Source of the DNA: Anaerolineaceae bacterium UBA4890
GTDB lineage: Bacteria; Chloroflexota; Anaerolineae; Anaerolineales; Anaerolineaceae
Direction of reading: 5' to 3'
DNA: 64,000 nt
NCBI GenBank assembly: GCA_002399085.1
Contig: DHCY01000004.1
Span: forward strand, 2,157 to 66,156
Made by a program: the position numbers and the translations under genes. Below are positions 52,893-60,610 of the stretch, piece by piece; within the stretch, counting starts at the first letter, position 1, and every line of letters begins with the position of its first letter. The notes beneath the pieces were generated by a model. It made no database searches and had not been told where the DNA came from. It saw only the letters and a list, made by a program, of their open reading frames with translations.

Positions 52893-53315
52893 TCAGACCG
52901 GGCGAATTCCTTTATAGGTGCGACCAGCGCCGATCGTCATCAAAATTGTTGCTGCTGGTTTTTTGATGATCGCAGAAAGTTCTTCGGAGTCCATAGGTTG
53001 ATTGTCTCTGCTCAGAAAAACCTTGAATATGGTGTCGACCAGTGGAGCGTTAGGCGTAATGAAATCATCCTGCCTGGCACAATGGGTGATTAAGGTATGG
53101 ATCAAGGCATCGCCTTTTGTTACTTCACCGGTAGCGGGATCGACCAGATCGAACATCAACTCATCATCGTGTTGTGCGAAGGCTTCCCGGTGTTCAGGAC
53201 AGAGAAAAGAAATCAGTGAATTGCGCCAGTTGCGGTCCTGTGACTTCCACCATTCAAAATCAATGCGAAATTTCGTCTTCCTGTTCGGTTTCATCAAACT
53301 GGATTTATTTAGCAT
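52893..53315 (-). CDS. Uncharacterised 140-residue protein, partner of the 529-residue protein
   Basis: No family recognised. The protein is mostly charged and helical, with FRIDFEWWKSQDRNWRNSLISFLCPEHREAF at the start and a C-terminal DSEELSAIIKKP-AATIL segment. ATG at 53315 has an excellent GGAGG 5 nt upstream; the longer open frame ahead of it overlaps the end of the 529-residue gene and looks non-coding. It starts 8 bp after that gene, so the pair form an operon. No membrane segment or catalytic motif is visible. Confidence 0.75.
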   Translation of the reverse strand: MLNKSSLMKPNRKTKFRIDFEWWKSQDRNWRNSLISFLCPEHREAFAQHDDELMFDLVDPATGEVTKGDALIHTLITHCARQDDFITPNAPLVDTIFKVFLSRDNQPMDSEELSAIIKKPAATILMTIGAGRTYKGIRPV

Positions 53316-53323
53316 TGATCCTC

Positions 53324-54913
53324 CTAAGCTTTCTCGGCGATATGGTAGTAATGGTCCCCCACATGGAAGAAATCGTCGCTCGAGCGAAGCACGTTGAGCA
53401 GGTCCATCGGTGCTGTTCGGCGAATGACATTCATTGCTGCGTATAAATCCACAAAGTGGACATGCCGCTGGTTGTTTAGCTTGGACAATTCTGCCATCAT
53501 GCGCATCACGTCGGTCTTGAACGCAGGAGATTTGGCGCGGCGGTTCTTCCAAACTTCGTCCAGTCCGTTCACGTCCGGGATGGCAATTGCCATACGCTCG
53601 TTGAATCCGGCTGAGATGGGTTGCCTGAGAAGGGCAAAAACCAACCCGCCGTCGGCTCCAACCAGGACAGTTTTGATCCATTCCTTGTTCGAGCGTTTCT
53701 TCTCAGGAGAGATCTTCATCACTCCAGGGTCATCCGTGCGCGAGATTTCGAGGATGCTGCCAGGGATCAGGTTCTTTTCTTCGTACCATTCACGCAAGCC
53801 AATCACATAATTATGATCGCGTACGATCCAGGCGGAAATCGGCTGCTGGGTCTGGTCATCAATAAAAGAGACCTTAATCGTGTGTGATTCCAAGGCTGAC
53901 GGAAAGACCTGGTTGGTCAGCGGTGTAACCGGCAGACTGCCGGCTCTCCAATGGGGGTAGGTGAGGGTAAGCTCGATGCTTTCGGCAGGCTCAGCATCAT
54001 TGATGTCTTCTTCAGTAAATGAGAGCTCGTCGTCCAGCGCGTCAAGCAGCTGGTAGGTTGTATCGTCCATATCTTCCGAGAGGATTGAGATACCATCGTG
54101 GCGTAGATAGAGCGGGGTCTCCAGAACTTCTGCTGGTTCAAGGCGACGCAGGAACCACGAAAACTGACCAGTGGTACCGACTTCGTCAAAGCGCGGGTCT
54201 TCCTGCAATGCGTAATTCAAAGAAAATTCGAGCAATTCCCGGTTTTCGCCACTTTCTTCCAATTCGAGCTGTTTCATCAGATCGTGGATGCTGATGGGAC
54301 CGCCAGACATCGAATCGAGAATGGCTTCCGCAATGTTGAGATGACCAGGACCTATATCAATCAGGAGCGAACGGGGGAACCAGGTGTCACCGATTCGAAT
54401 GAGGTCGTCTTGCTTTTCGAGGGAGACCCGCAAGGCATTGTTGATGGCGCGACCATGTGTTTTCATAATTGTTCCTACGGTTTGTTCCTCGCCAGGAGCA
54501 CTCTGATAATTTTTCTCATTGAGAGGATGATCCGCCAAACCTGAGGCGAACTCTTTGGTATTGCCGTCTTCAAGTTCCACCAGCATTACCTTGAATTTAC
54601 CCATCCCAGGGTTGTCACCATCACGGAGCGACAACACAACGCCAGAAGCGTCATCGAGCTCGGCAAAATTCAGTTTGTCGCCGACTGCGTAGGTTTCTTT
54701 GGGAAGGTAGAACAAACCAGCTTTCGCCAAGCGCTCAGCCTCTTCTTCGGCAAGCAACTCCAAGCGGCGGTTGACCAAAACAGCGCTCAGGTTGGGGATG
54801 GACAGAGGCTCTTCCGTTTCAAACAGGTAGTTTGTCAGATATTGGAGGTCATTGGAGCCTATCTCAATCTTATCCCAATGATTCGGTTTTTTCTTAGCGG
54901 GTGAAACGGTCAT
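53324..54913 (-). CDS. Uncharacterised 529-residue protein with winged-helix-like segments
   Basis: No characterised family recognised. The N-terminal part DLQYLTNYLFETEEPLSIPNL is helical, followed by YAVGDKLNFAELDDASGVV...DGDNPGMGKFKVMLVELEDG, a beta-rich segment. Residues ~200-265 (ISIHDLMKQLELEESGENRELLEFSLNYALQEDPRFDEV) with a following W-x-LR resemble the HARE/RNA-polymerase-delta winged-helix pattern. That is an inference from spacing, not a proven match. The C-terminal 200 residues are mixed alpha/beta. It has a good promoter and is followed by the 140-residue gene. Confidence 0.72.
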   Translation of the reverse strand: MTVSPAKKKPNHWDKIEIGSNDLQYLTNYLFETEEPLSIPNLSAVLVNRRLELLAEEEAERLAKAGLFYLPKETYAVGDKLNFAELDDASGVVLSLRDGDNPGMGKFKVMLVELEDGNTKEFASGLADHPLNEKNYQSAPGEEQTVGTIMKTHGRAINNALRVSLEKQDDLIRIGDTWFPRSLLIDIGPGHLNIAEAILDSMSGGPISIHDLMKQLELEESGENRELLEFSLNYALQEDPRFDEVGTTGQFSWFLRRLEPAEVLETPLYLRHDGISILSEDMDDTTYQLLDALDDELSFTEEDINDAEPAESIELTLTYPHWRAGSLPVTPLTNQVFPSALESHTIKVSFIDDQTQQPISAWIVRDHNYVIGLREWYEEKNLIPGSILEISRTDDPGVMKISPEKKRSNKEWIKTVLVGADGGLVFALLRQPISAGFNERMAIAIPDVNGLDEVWKNRRAKSPAFKTDVMRMMAELSKLNNQRHVHFVDLYAAMNVIRRTAPMDLLNVLRSSDDFFHVGDHYYHIAEKA

Positions 54914-54943
54914 AAAATCCTCTTACAATTGAAGTATTGTTAG

Positions 54944-54971
54944 ATTATACATTAAATGTGCCGGGAGACAA
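54944..54971 (-). promoter_or_regulatory. Candidate promoter of the uncharacterised operon
   Basis: On the minus strand TTGTCT (54971-54966), a 16-bp spacer and a perfect TATAAT (54949-54944), ending 30 bp before the ATG. AGAGGA lies closer to the start as the ribosome binding site. Confidence 0.6.
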
Positions 54972-55127
54972 CAAAAATAGGATAAGGAAGACCACTGCGT
55001 TTAGCTACGATAAGGGATTAGTCTAGTAAAACTACCTCAGTAGGAATAGATGAGGGTTTATTCGTTTGACATAACCTGTGTCAGCCCGGTTTGCCCGGTT
55101 CAAAGGCGTAAAACTACTTGCGAAAGA

Positions 55128-55155
55128 CAAATGGCGGTCGTATGACCGCCATTTG
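55128..55155 (-). terminator. Strong hairpin ending the ftsZ operon
   Basis: A perfect 12-bp stem CAAATGGCGGTC (55128-55139) with GACCGCCATTTG (55144-55155), loop GTAT, 25 bp after the last stop of the minus-strand operon. The T-run that follows is weak, so termination may be partial. Confidence 0.65.
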
Positions 55156-55180
55156 TGACCTAATTACCTGATGGTAATGA

Positions 55181-55540
55181 CTAAATAAAGTAAGCGATAA
55201 AGAAGCCGATCAGCAGCCCCATGCCCGAAATGGTGACCAGCGTGAAAGCTTGCGTTTTGAAGAAGTCGCGCTTGCCAACCTTGTTCATCAGGGTTTCTCC
55301 CTTTTGCAGAGCCGGAGAATATTTTTTTACCTCAAGACGCACAGTGGGTTGGTAGCTCATCCGCTCCAAGTCCGAGGCATGGAACATGATCTGTCCTACC
55401 GGTCGGGCTTGTTTGGCTGCGTTAACTCTCTGGGTATCGAATGACAGGCGAACAGGTGGTTGTTGTTCGGCTTTTCCACGAACCTTTTTTCGTTTTTTTC
55501 CGGCTTTCAAACCGTCAATTGGGAAGCTTGTGGCGGTCAT
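55181..55540 (-). CDS. Small protein with C-terminal membrane segment
   Basis: A 119-residue protein of unknown function. Residues 1-90 are basic and soluble (GKKRKKVRGK; VGQIMFHASDLERMS), and a single hydrophobic segment at about 97-117 (AFTLVTISGMGLLIGFFIAYFI) sits at the very end, giving a tail-anchored look. It is the last gene of the ftsZ operon, 12 bp after the 74-residue gene. A division or envelope role is suggested only by context. Confidence 0.65.
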   Translation of the reverse strand: MTATSFPIDGLKAGKKRKKVRGKAEQQPPVRLSFDTQRVNAAKQARPVGQIMFHASDLERMSYQPTVRLEVKKYSPALQKGETLMNKVGKRDFFKTQAFTLVTISGMGLLIGFFIAYFI

Positions 55541-55552
55541 AGATACTCCTGG

Positions 55553-55777
55553 TTATCCTCGCGAAGAAGACATCTTGCTGATATTGCCATCTTCATCCGC
55601 AACCACGCGAATTGTCTGGGAGATCGATTTCCCATTCGGCAAGTCATCGCTAAAGCTGTAGAGAAGCAGATAATTGCCGGCTGAAATTAGGCTGACTTTT
55701 GGGCTTTTGCCAGCCAGCTTGGGGTGTTTGTTGACGACTTTTTCAGTTACTTTACGGATCGCTTCTACTTTCATCAA
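55553..55777 (-). CDS. Small uncharacterised protein downstream of ftsZ
   Basis: A 74-residue protein with no recognised family. A basic helical N-terminus (VEAIRKVTEKVVNKHPKLAGK) is followed by short beta-strand-like stretches (SLISAGNYLLLYSFSD; TIRVVADEDGNI). It starts 7 bp after the ftsZ stop, with GGAA-type sequence upstream. It could be a regulator or partner of FtsZ, but no motif shows this. Confidence 0.65.
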   Translation of the reverse strand: MMKVEAIRKVTEKVVNKHPKLAGKSPKVSLISAGNYLLLYSFSDDLPNGKSISQTIRVVADEDGNISKMSSSRG

Positions 55778-55784
55778 TATTTCC

Positions 55785-56954
55785 TTACTTTTTCACTCGT
55801 CTTCGCAGAAAGGCAGGTACGGACAGATTATCACGTGAATCGACCTGTGGGTACTGTTCGAGACCAATTTCTGTTTTCTCGATTGGCTCTTCGTGTACCT
55901 GTTTTGTTTCAGTTTCAAAGGAGCGAGGTTCTTCAACCTGGCTCTGAGCCAATCCGCTGAAACTGTCAGTCTGAAAATTTGCTTTTGGTGCACCGATCCC
56001 TGTGACGATCAAAATTAGCTGGACGCGGTCTTCCATGCGGGGGTCGGTGATAATTCCAGGAATGATGTCGGCATGCCCGCCGGTAGCATTCTGAAGGGTT
56101 TTGAGGGCGTCGGTGACGTCACGGAAAGACATATTTTCGCTGCCGGTAAAGTTGGCGATCATTCCCGACGCAGAATAAAGATCGATATCATCCAGTAAGG
56201 GGTGATGCAGTGCTTTTTCAATCGCCTGGTGAACTTTGTCGGGGCCGCTGCCTGTGCCGATTGACATCAGGGCACCGCCACCACGAGTCATGATATTTTT
56301 AATATGAGAGAAATCGACGTTGATCAGACCTGTTTCAGTGATAAGCTCCGAAATCCCTTGCACGCCCTGCCGTAAAACATCATCCGCCAGAGTGAATGCC
56401 ATCTCAAGGGGCAGATCGCGTGGTGCCACTTCGAGTAACTTGTCATTGGGGATGACGATGAGTGTGTCGGTGTATTCCTTCAACTTTTCGATACCGCTGT
56501 TGGCGTTAGACTGCCGGCGACCAAGTTCGAAAGAAAATGGTTTGGTCACAATCGCAACCGTGACTGCGCCGCAGGCTTTGGCGACTTTGGCTGCAATAGA
56601 AATAGAACCAGTTCCGGTTCCGCCGCCCATACCAGCTGTCAAAAAGACCATATCAGCACCCTGAAGGTAGCTTGCCAACTCCTTACTGCTTTCTTCTGCG
56701 GCTGATTCACCGACCGTAGGCAACCCGCCTGCGCCTAACCCACGGGTCAGTTTTGGACCCAATTGGATCTTATTGGGTGCCATATTGATCGCAAGTGCCT
56801 GGGCATCTGTGTTGGCAGCCACGAAGGTGACCCCTTGCATGCCACCTTCTATCATACGATTAACGGCATTGGAACCACCCCCTCCCATACCCAGCACCAC
56901 AATTTTTGGAATAGTAGGGGAAATTTGATTTGAAATTGAATGGGTTGAATACAT
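55785..56954 (-). CDS. ftsZ: Cell division protein FtsZ
   Basis: Tubulin-like GTPase forming the division ring. The 389-residue protein has VVLGMGGGGSNAVNRMI, the GGGTGTG signature loop (FLTAGMGGGTGTGS), NDKLLEVAPRD and the T7-type region LPLEMAFTLADDVL. It ends with the C-terminal binding peptide LSVPAFLRRRVKK used to contact partners. ATG at 56954 is preceded by GGAG; the longer open frame upstream lies in the preceding gene. It follows a 428-residue unknown gene by 16 bp. Confidence 0.95.
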   Translation of the reverse strand: MYSTHSISNQISPTIPKIVVLGMGGGGSNAVNRMIEGGMQGVTFVAANTDAQALAINMAPNKIQLGPKLTRGLGAGGLPTVGESAAEESSKELASYLQGADMVFLTAGMGGGTGTGSISIAAKVAKACGAVTVAIVTKPFSFELGRRQSNANSGIEKLKEYTDTLIVIPNDKLLEVAPRDLPLEMAFTLADDVLRQGVQGISELITETGLINVDFSHIKNIMTRGGGALMSIGTGSGPDKVHQAIEKALHHPLLDDIDLYSASGMIANFTGSENMSFRDVTDALKTLQNATGGHADIIPGIITDPRMEDRVQLILIVTGIGAPKANFQTDSFSGLAQSQVEEPRSFETETKQVHEEPIEKTEIGLEQYPQVDSRDNLSVPAFLRRRVKK

Positions 56955-56970
56955 GATTTCTCTCCTTATT

Positions 56971-58245
56971 CTAAACAGGGATTCCAATGCTGTTGATGAT
57001 CTGCTCATCGACCAGGCAGCCTGCTTCACGTAGTATATCAATATCACGCACGCTAAAAGAGCCGTTTTCATTCCAGACAGTCACCTTGCGGGCGTTCGTT
57101 GCTTCGATCAAGGAAAACCCAATGGTAGGTCTTGAATCGCGAATAATTGGGCGGATGCGGTCCAGCGTGTTTTCAGGGATGCCCCACTCGTAGGATGGCA
57201 GTAGCAGGTAATGGTCTATCGGATAAATCCATTCTGCCAGGCGATCCGAAACGGCATATTCCAAGGTTTGCTTACGGGTATGCTCGAGTTTCTCTTTATA
57301 TTCCGGAATTGCCGCTACCTTTGGCTTGCCAGTAACATCGAAGAAAGCGGTTGCACCTTCCTGGCTCTCATCGCTGGAACTGAGGATCCAGAAGAGGCAG
57401 CCAAGAATATTGTTTTTCTGATCGGCTGCCCGACCGGCTTCTTCAGAAGGGCTGAGCGCAAATTCGATCAGTTCTTCAAAAGTGACTTTTGGATCCAGCA
57501 CACTGCTGCGTATATCGGAGCTCCCGAAATAAAACAGGAACATTTTTGGATCAACGCCTAAAATGCTGTTGATCAGGTCTGCGTACCATTGCCAGGTATT
57601 GAACCCAATGTGGTCTTCTTCACCAATCTCACTCTTGGAGTAAGGACGTGGTACTTTCCAATTACGCTTGCCACCTGAACCCCAGCTAAGAGGGTGGTTG
57701 AAGGTTTGCGAACTGACTGCAATGTGCAAGTTGGAAACAAAATCAAGTGAGCGACGCTGCCTGGCGAGATGCAGTACCTTCTTCAGGAAAGACAGGTCCC
57801 AATAATCGCCGCCTGGCTGCAATGGTGGAAAGACGGGGGTTAAACCCTGTTGTTCGGCAGCGCGAACGAAGGGCAGGTAACGGTCCAAAAAGCGTTCAAC
57901 CAGATCACCTTGCGACCAGGTGTCGTGCAGCCAGCTGGATTTCATGTTGGGGCGGTCGAAGAAAACGACATATTTGACACCCCATTTGGCATACGAACTG
58001 AGCAAGATGCGTAAATCTTCTGCGCGGACATCAGAATTGACAGCGAAATCGAAATGGATGATCGGCTGCACGCCCGAATCGAGCATACCGCTAATGAATT
58101 CTTCGGGGATGGCATAGGCAGGGCTGGCTTTGAGCACCAGCCAGCCTGATTGCAGAGATTCCAGCTCAGGCTTCCACAATGCCAGATCTCTGCTCTGGTA
58201 ATGATTCAAATCCTGAAAATAGTGAAAACCAATCTTCTTTTCCAT
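56971..58245 (-). CDS. Uncharacterised TIM-barrel-like protein upstream of ftsZ
   Basis: A 424-residue protein with no named family that I can support. Sequence and spacing look like a TIM-barrel glycosidase-type fold: IIHFDFAVNSDVRAEDL, YVVFFDRPNMKSSW, LDFVSNLHIAVSSQTF, NTWQWYADLINSILG, and FLFYFGSSDIRSS. No certain pair of catalytic acids can be assigned. There is no signal peptide. It starts with ATG at 58245 (an ATG 12 bp upstream is possible) and is the first gene of the ftsZ operon. Confidence 0.65.
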   Translation of the reverse strand: MEKKIGFHYFQDLNHYQSRDLALWKPELESLQSGWLVLKASPAYAIPEEFISGMLDSGVQPIIHFDFAVNSDVRAEDLRILLSSYAKWGVKYVVFFDRPNMKSSWLHDTWSQGDLVERFLDRYLPFVRAAEQQGLTPVFPPLQPGGDYWDLSFLKKVLHLARQRRSLDFVSNLHIAVSSQTFNHPLSWGSGGKRNWKVPRPYSKSEIGEEDHIGFNTWQWYADLINSILGVDPKMFLFYFGSSDIRSSVLDPKVTFEELIEFALSPSEEAGRAADQKNNILGCLFWILSSSDESQEGATAFFDVTGKPKVAAIPEYKEKLEHTRKQTLEYAVSDRLAEWIYPIDHYLLLPSYEWGIPENTLDRIRPIIRDSRPTIGFSLIEATNARKVTVWNENGSFSVRDIDILREAGCLVDEQIINSIGIPV

Positions 58246-58312
58246 ATCTCCATCCAATCCAATTTCTTACTTCTACTTAAAGTGCAAGTAGTATGCCAAG
58301 ATTCTTTTCTGC

Positions 58313-58318
58313 TATAAT
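58313..58318 (+). promoter_or_regulatory. Candidate -10 element for a leaderless SDR-gene transcript
   Basis: A perfect TATAAT ends 7 nt before the ATG at 58326, with no ribosome binding site between. The -35 position is poor. The divergent ftsZ-operon promoter must lie in the same short region. Confidence 0.45.
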
Positions 58319-58325
58319 TGCCTGC

Positions 58326-59219
58326 ATGATTTTGGTCACTGGCAGCACCGGTTTTATTGGCAGAAAATTTATCGAAAAACTGGAAGAAAATTCCCTGGAG
58401 TATCGCTTGTTGCTGCCCCCCGGAGCGGTATCTGGAAAACTACCCAAGGGAAAGAATTATGATATTGTCCTGAGTTCGATGGAAGACGGCGGCAATCTTC
58501 GCGCTGCCTTCAACCAGGTTGATACGGTTTTTCATCTCGCTGGTGTAGAAAAAGAAGGAATGAAAGCTGACCTGAAGCAATTCGAGATCCACAATCTGGA
58601 GGCTTTTACCGAAATTGCCAGGCAAGCCGGTGTGAAGCGATTCTATTATCTCAGTCATCTTGGAGCAGACAAAAACTCTGCTTACGGACTCTTAAAAGCC
58701 AAAGGGCTGGGAGAAGAGGTGGTTAGAAAATCCGGACTTCCTTATACAATTTTTCGTAGCAGCATTCTTTTTGGCGAAGACGACCACTTTACGCAATCCA
58801 TTGCACGGCTTATCAGAAAATTCATTGGTTTTTTCTTTTTGCCAGGTGAAGGGCAGGTATTGCTGCAACCGTTGTGGGTTGACGATTTTGTGACTTCCCT
58901 AATCTGGTCGATGGATATGCCAGGGATGCTCAACCGCATTATTGAAGTAGGTGGTCCTGAGCAGTTAAGCTATCGTGAAATTGCCGAATTGGTTGGGCAA
59001 GCGATGGGCAGGAACACCAAATTCTTAAACATCTCACCGGTCCAGTACAGTTTTTTTACTCAAATGGTCGAGAACAATATGAAGGATCCCCCAGTTAATG
59101 TATACTGGATGGATTACCTGGCAGAAAACCGAACAACTGCCCTTGACAGCATGTCCAGGATTTTCGAGATCAACCCTGCCAGGATGAAATTGAAACTTAC
59201 GCATCTCAAAGGAAAATGA
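58326..59219 (+). CDS. NAD(P)-binding SDR-family protein (NDUFA9/atypical SDR-like)
   Basis: A 297-residue Rossmann protein of the extended or atypical short-chain dehydrogenase group. ILVTGSTGFIGRKFIEKL carries the nucleotide-binding loop, VDTVFHLAGV the second strand, and AYGLLKAKGLGEEVVRKSGLPYTIFRSSILFG the Y-x3-K-like region (YGLLK). Later parts resemble the NDUFA9-type proteins. The substrate is unknown. The start at 58326 fits the Rossmann loop and a leaderless promoter; its stop overlaps the GH57 start by 4 nt. Confidence 0.82.
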   Translation: MILVTGSTGFIGRKFIEKLEENSLEYRLLLPPGAVSGKLPKGKNYDIVLSSMEDGGNLRAAFNQVDTVFHLAGVEKEGMKADLKQFEIHNLEAFTEIARQAGVKRFYYLSHLGADKNSAYGLLKAKGLGEEVVRKSGLPYTIFRSSILFGEDDHFTQSIARLIRKFIGFFFLPGEGQVLLQPLWVDDFVTSLIWSMDMPGMLNRIIEVGGPEQLSYREIAELVGQAMGRNTKFLNISPVQYSFFTQMVENNMKDPPVNVYWMDYLAENRTTALDSMSRIFEINPARMKLKLTHLKGK

Positions 59220-60610
59220 CGCAATTTATGAACCTCTGTATTCACGGACATTTTTACCAACCACCACGCGAAGACCCCATCTCCAACTATATCCCCTCAG
59301 AAATCGGCGCAGAGCCTTATCGAAACTGGAATGAGAAGATTATGGCTGAATGCTATGAACCAAACGTGCTGGCTGGAAATTTTGGCAAGATCAGTTTCAA
59401 TATTGGTCCCACATTGTATCGCTGGATGTGGAGCTATAAACCTGAAATCGCCCAGAAGATCGCCGACCAGGAAAGGGCGAATTTCGAAAAGTTTGGCGTT
59501 GGCAACGGCATGGCACAAAGTTGCCACCACACCATTCTGCCTTTAGCGACACCGGAAGATAAGATTACGCAGGTGTACTGGGGAATTGCTGATTTCGAGT
59601 ATCGCTTTGGGCACAAACCGGAAGGGATCTGGCTGGCAGAAACAGGGGCAGATCTGGATACGCTGTGTGTCTTATCGGACCAGGGGCTCAAATTTACCAT
59701 CCTGGCACCCTGGCAGGTTGGGTCGGTGGATGGGAAGCCTGGGCCATACCTGGTGGATCTGCCAGGTGGCAGAGAGCCATTTGTTGTTTTTCCTTACCAT
59801 CGTGAACTGAGCACAATGGTCAGTTTTTTGCCTGAGAGCACCGAAAACGGCGACCGCTTTTTGTCCACAGTTCGCGAGAAGCTTTCCCAGGATCCGGCAG
59901 GATTGAATGTGATTGCCAGCGATGGCGAATTGTACGGACATCACCAGGAATTCCGCGACATTTTTCTTACCTATGTAGTCAACTCAGGGGAGCATTATAG
60001 GGATATCAACTGGACCTACCCGGGTAAATGGCTGTTGGAAAATAAGGTGACAGCCAGGGCGATGCTGGTTTCGCCGTCTTCGTGGTCGTGCTTCCACGGT
60101 GTTGATCGCTGGAAGAAGGAATGTGCCTGTACACCCGGGGCGCATTGGAAAGAACCTTTGTACCGTTCACTGTGCGGGATCGCCGGCTGGATCGATGAGC
60201 GATATGTAAGCTTTATGTCGGGGTTCGTGGATAACCCCTGGCAATTCCGCAACAAATATGTCAGGGTCTTTAATGGTCAGCAAGCGCTCGCCGATTTGCT
60301 CACTGAAGAGGGCGGCAGCAATTTTTCAATCTCAGACCTGGAGAAGATCAACACCCTGATGAAGGCGCAGGTTAAACGCCAGCGTATGTTCTCGTCTTGC
60401 GGTTGGTTCCACCAGGAGTTTCACCGTATTGAGCCTCAAAACAATATTGCTTACGCTGCAATGGCGGTCTGGCTGACCGAAATGGTCACAGGCGAACACA
60501 TTGACTTGGAACTGATCAGTGCCCTGACAGAGGTGCGCGATAAAAAATCAGGTCTGAGAGCCGACAGCGTCTTCACTCAGACCGTGATGAGGGCTAAGAA
60601 CGAAGCTTAA
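59216..60610 (+). CDS. Glycoside hydrolase family 57 protein, DUF3536-type
   Basis: Retaining alpha-glucan-acting enzyme. The 464-residue protein has CIHGHFYQPPRE (residues 8-19), the nucleophile Glu142 in GIWLAETGADL and the acid/base Asp236 in ASDGELYGHH. The C-terminal CSSCGWF-type segment (MFSSCGWFHQEFHRIEP) is that of DUF3536 proteins, which are often much longer, so this version may lack the far C-terminal domain. Its ATG overlaps the SDR stop. It converges with the GH13 gene, sharing TTAA at the stops. Confidence 0.87.
   Translation: MTQFMNLCIHGHFYQPPREDPISNYIPSEIGAEPYRNWNEKIMAECYEPNVLAGNFGKISFNIGPTLYRWMWSYKPEIAQKIADQERANFEKFGVGNGMAQSCHHTILPLATPEDKITQVYWGIADFEYRFGHKPEGIWLAETGADLDTLCVLSDQGLKFTILAPWQVGSVDGKPGPYLVDLPGGREPFVVFPYHRELSTMVSFLPESTENGDRFLSTVREKLSQDPAGLNVIASDGELYGHHQEFRDIFLTYVVNSGEHYRDINWTYPGKWLLENKVTARAMLVSPSSWSCFHGVDRWKKECACTPGAHWKEPLYRSLCGIAGWIDERYVSFMSGFVDNPWQFRNKYVRVFNGQQALADLLTEEGGSNFSISDLEKINTLMKAQVKRQRMFSSCGWFHQEFHRIEPQNNIAYAAMAVWLTEMVTGEHIDLELISALTEVRDKKSGLRADSVFTQTVMRAKNEA

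Noticed and set aside
53316..53681. Longer N-terminus for the 140-residue protein (start at 53681)
   Set aside because: The extension lies within the end of the 529-residue gene in another frame, is Pro/Arg/Cys-rich and unlike a protein, and a strong GGAGG precedes the ATG at 53315.
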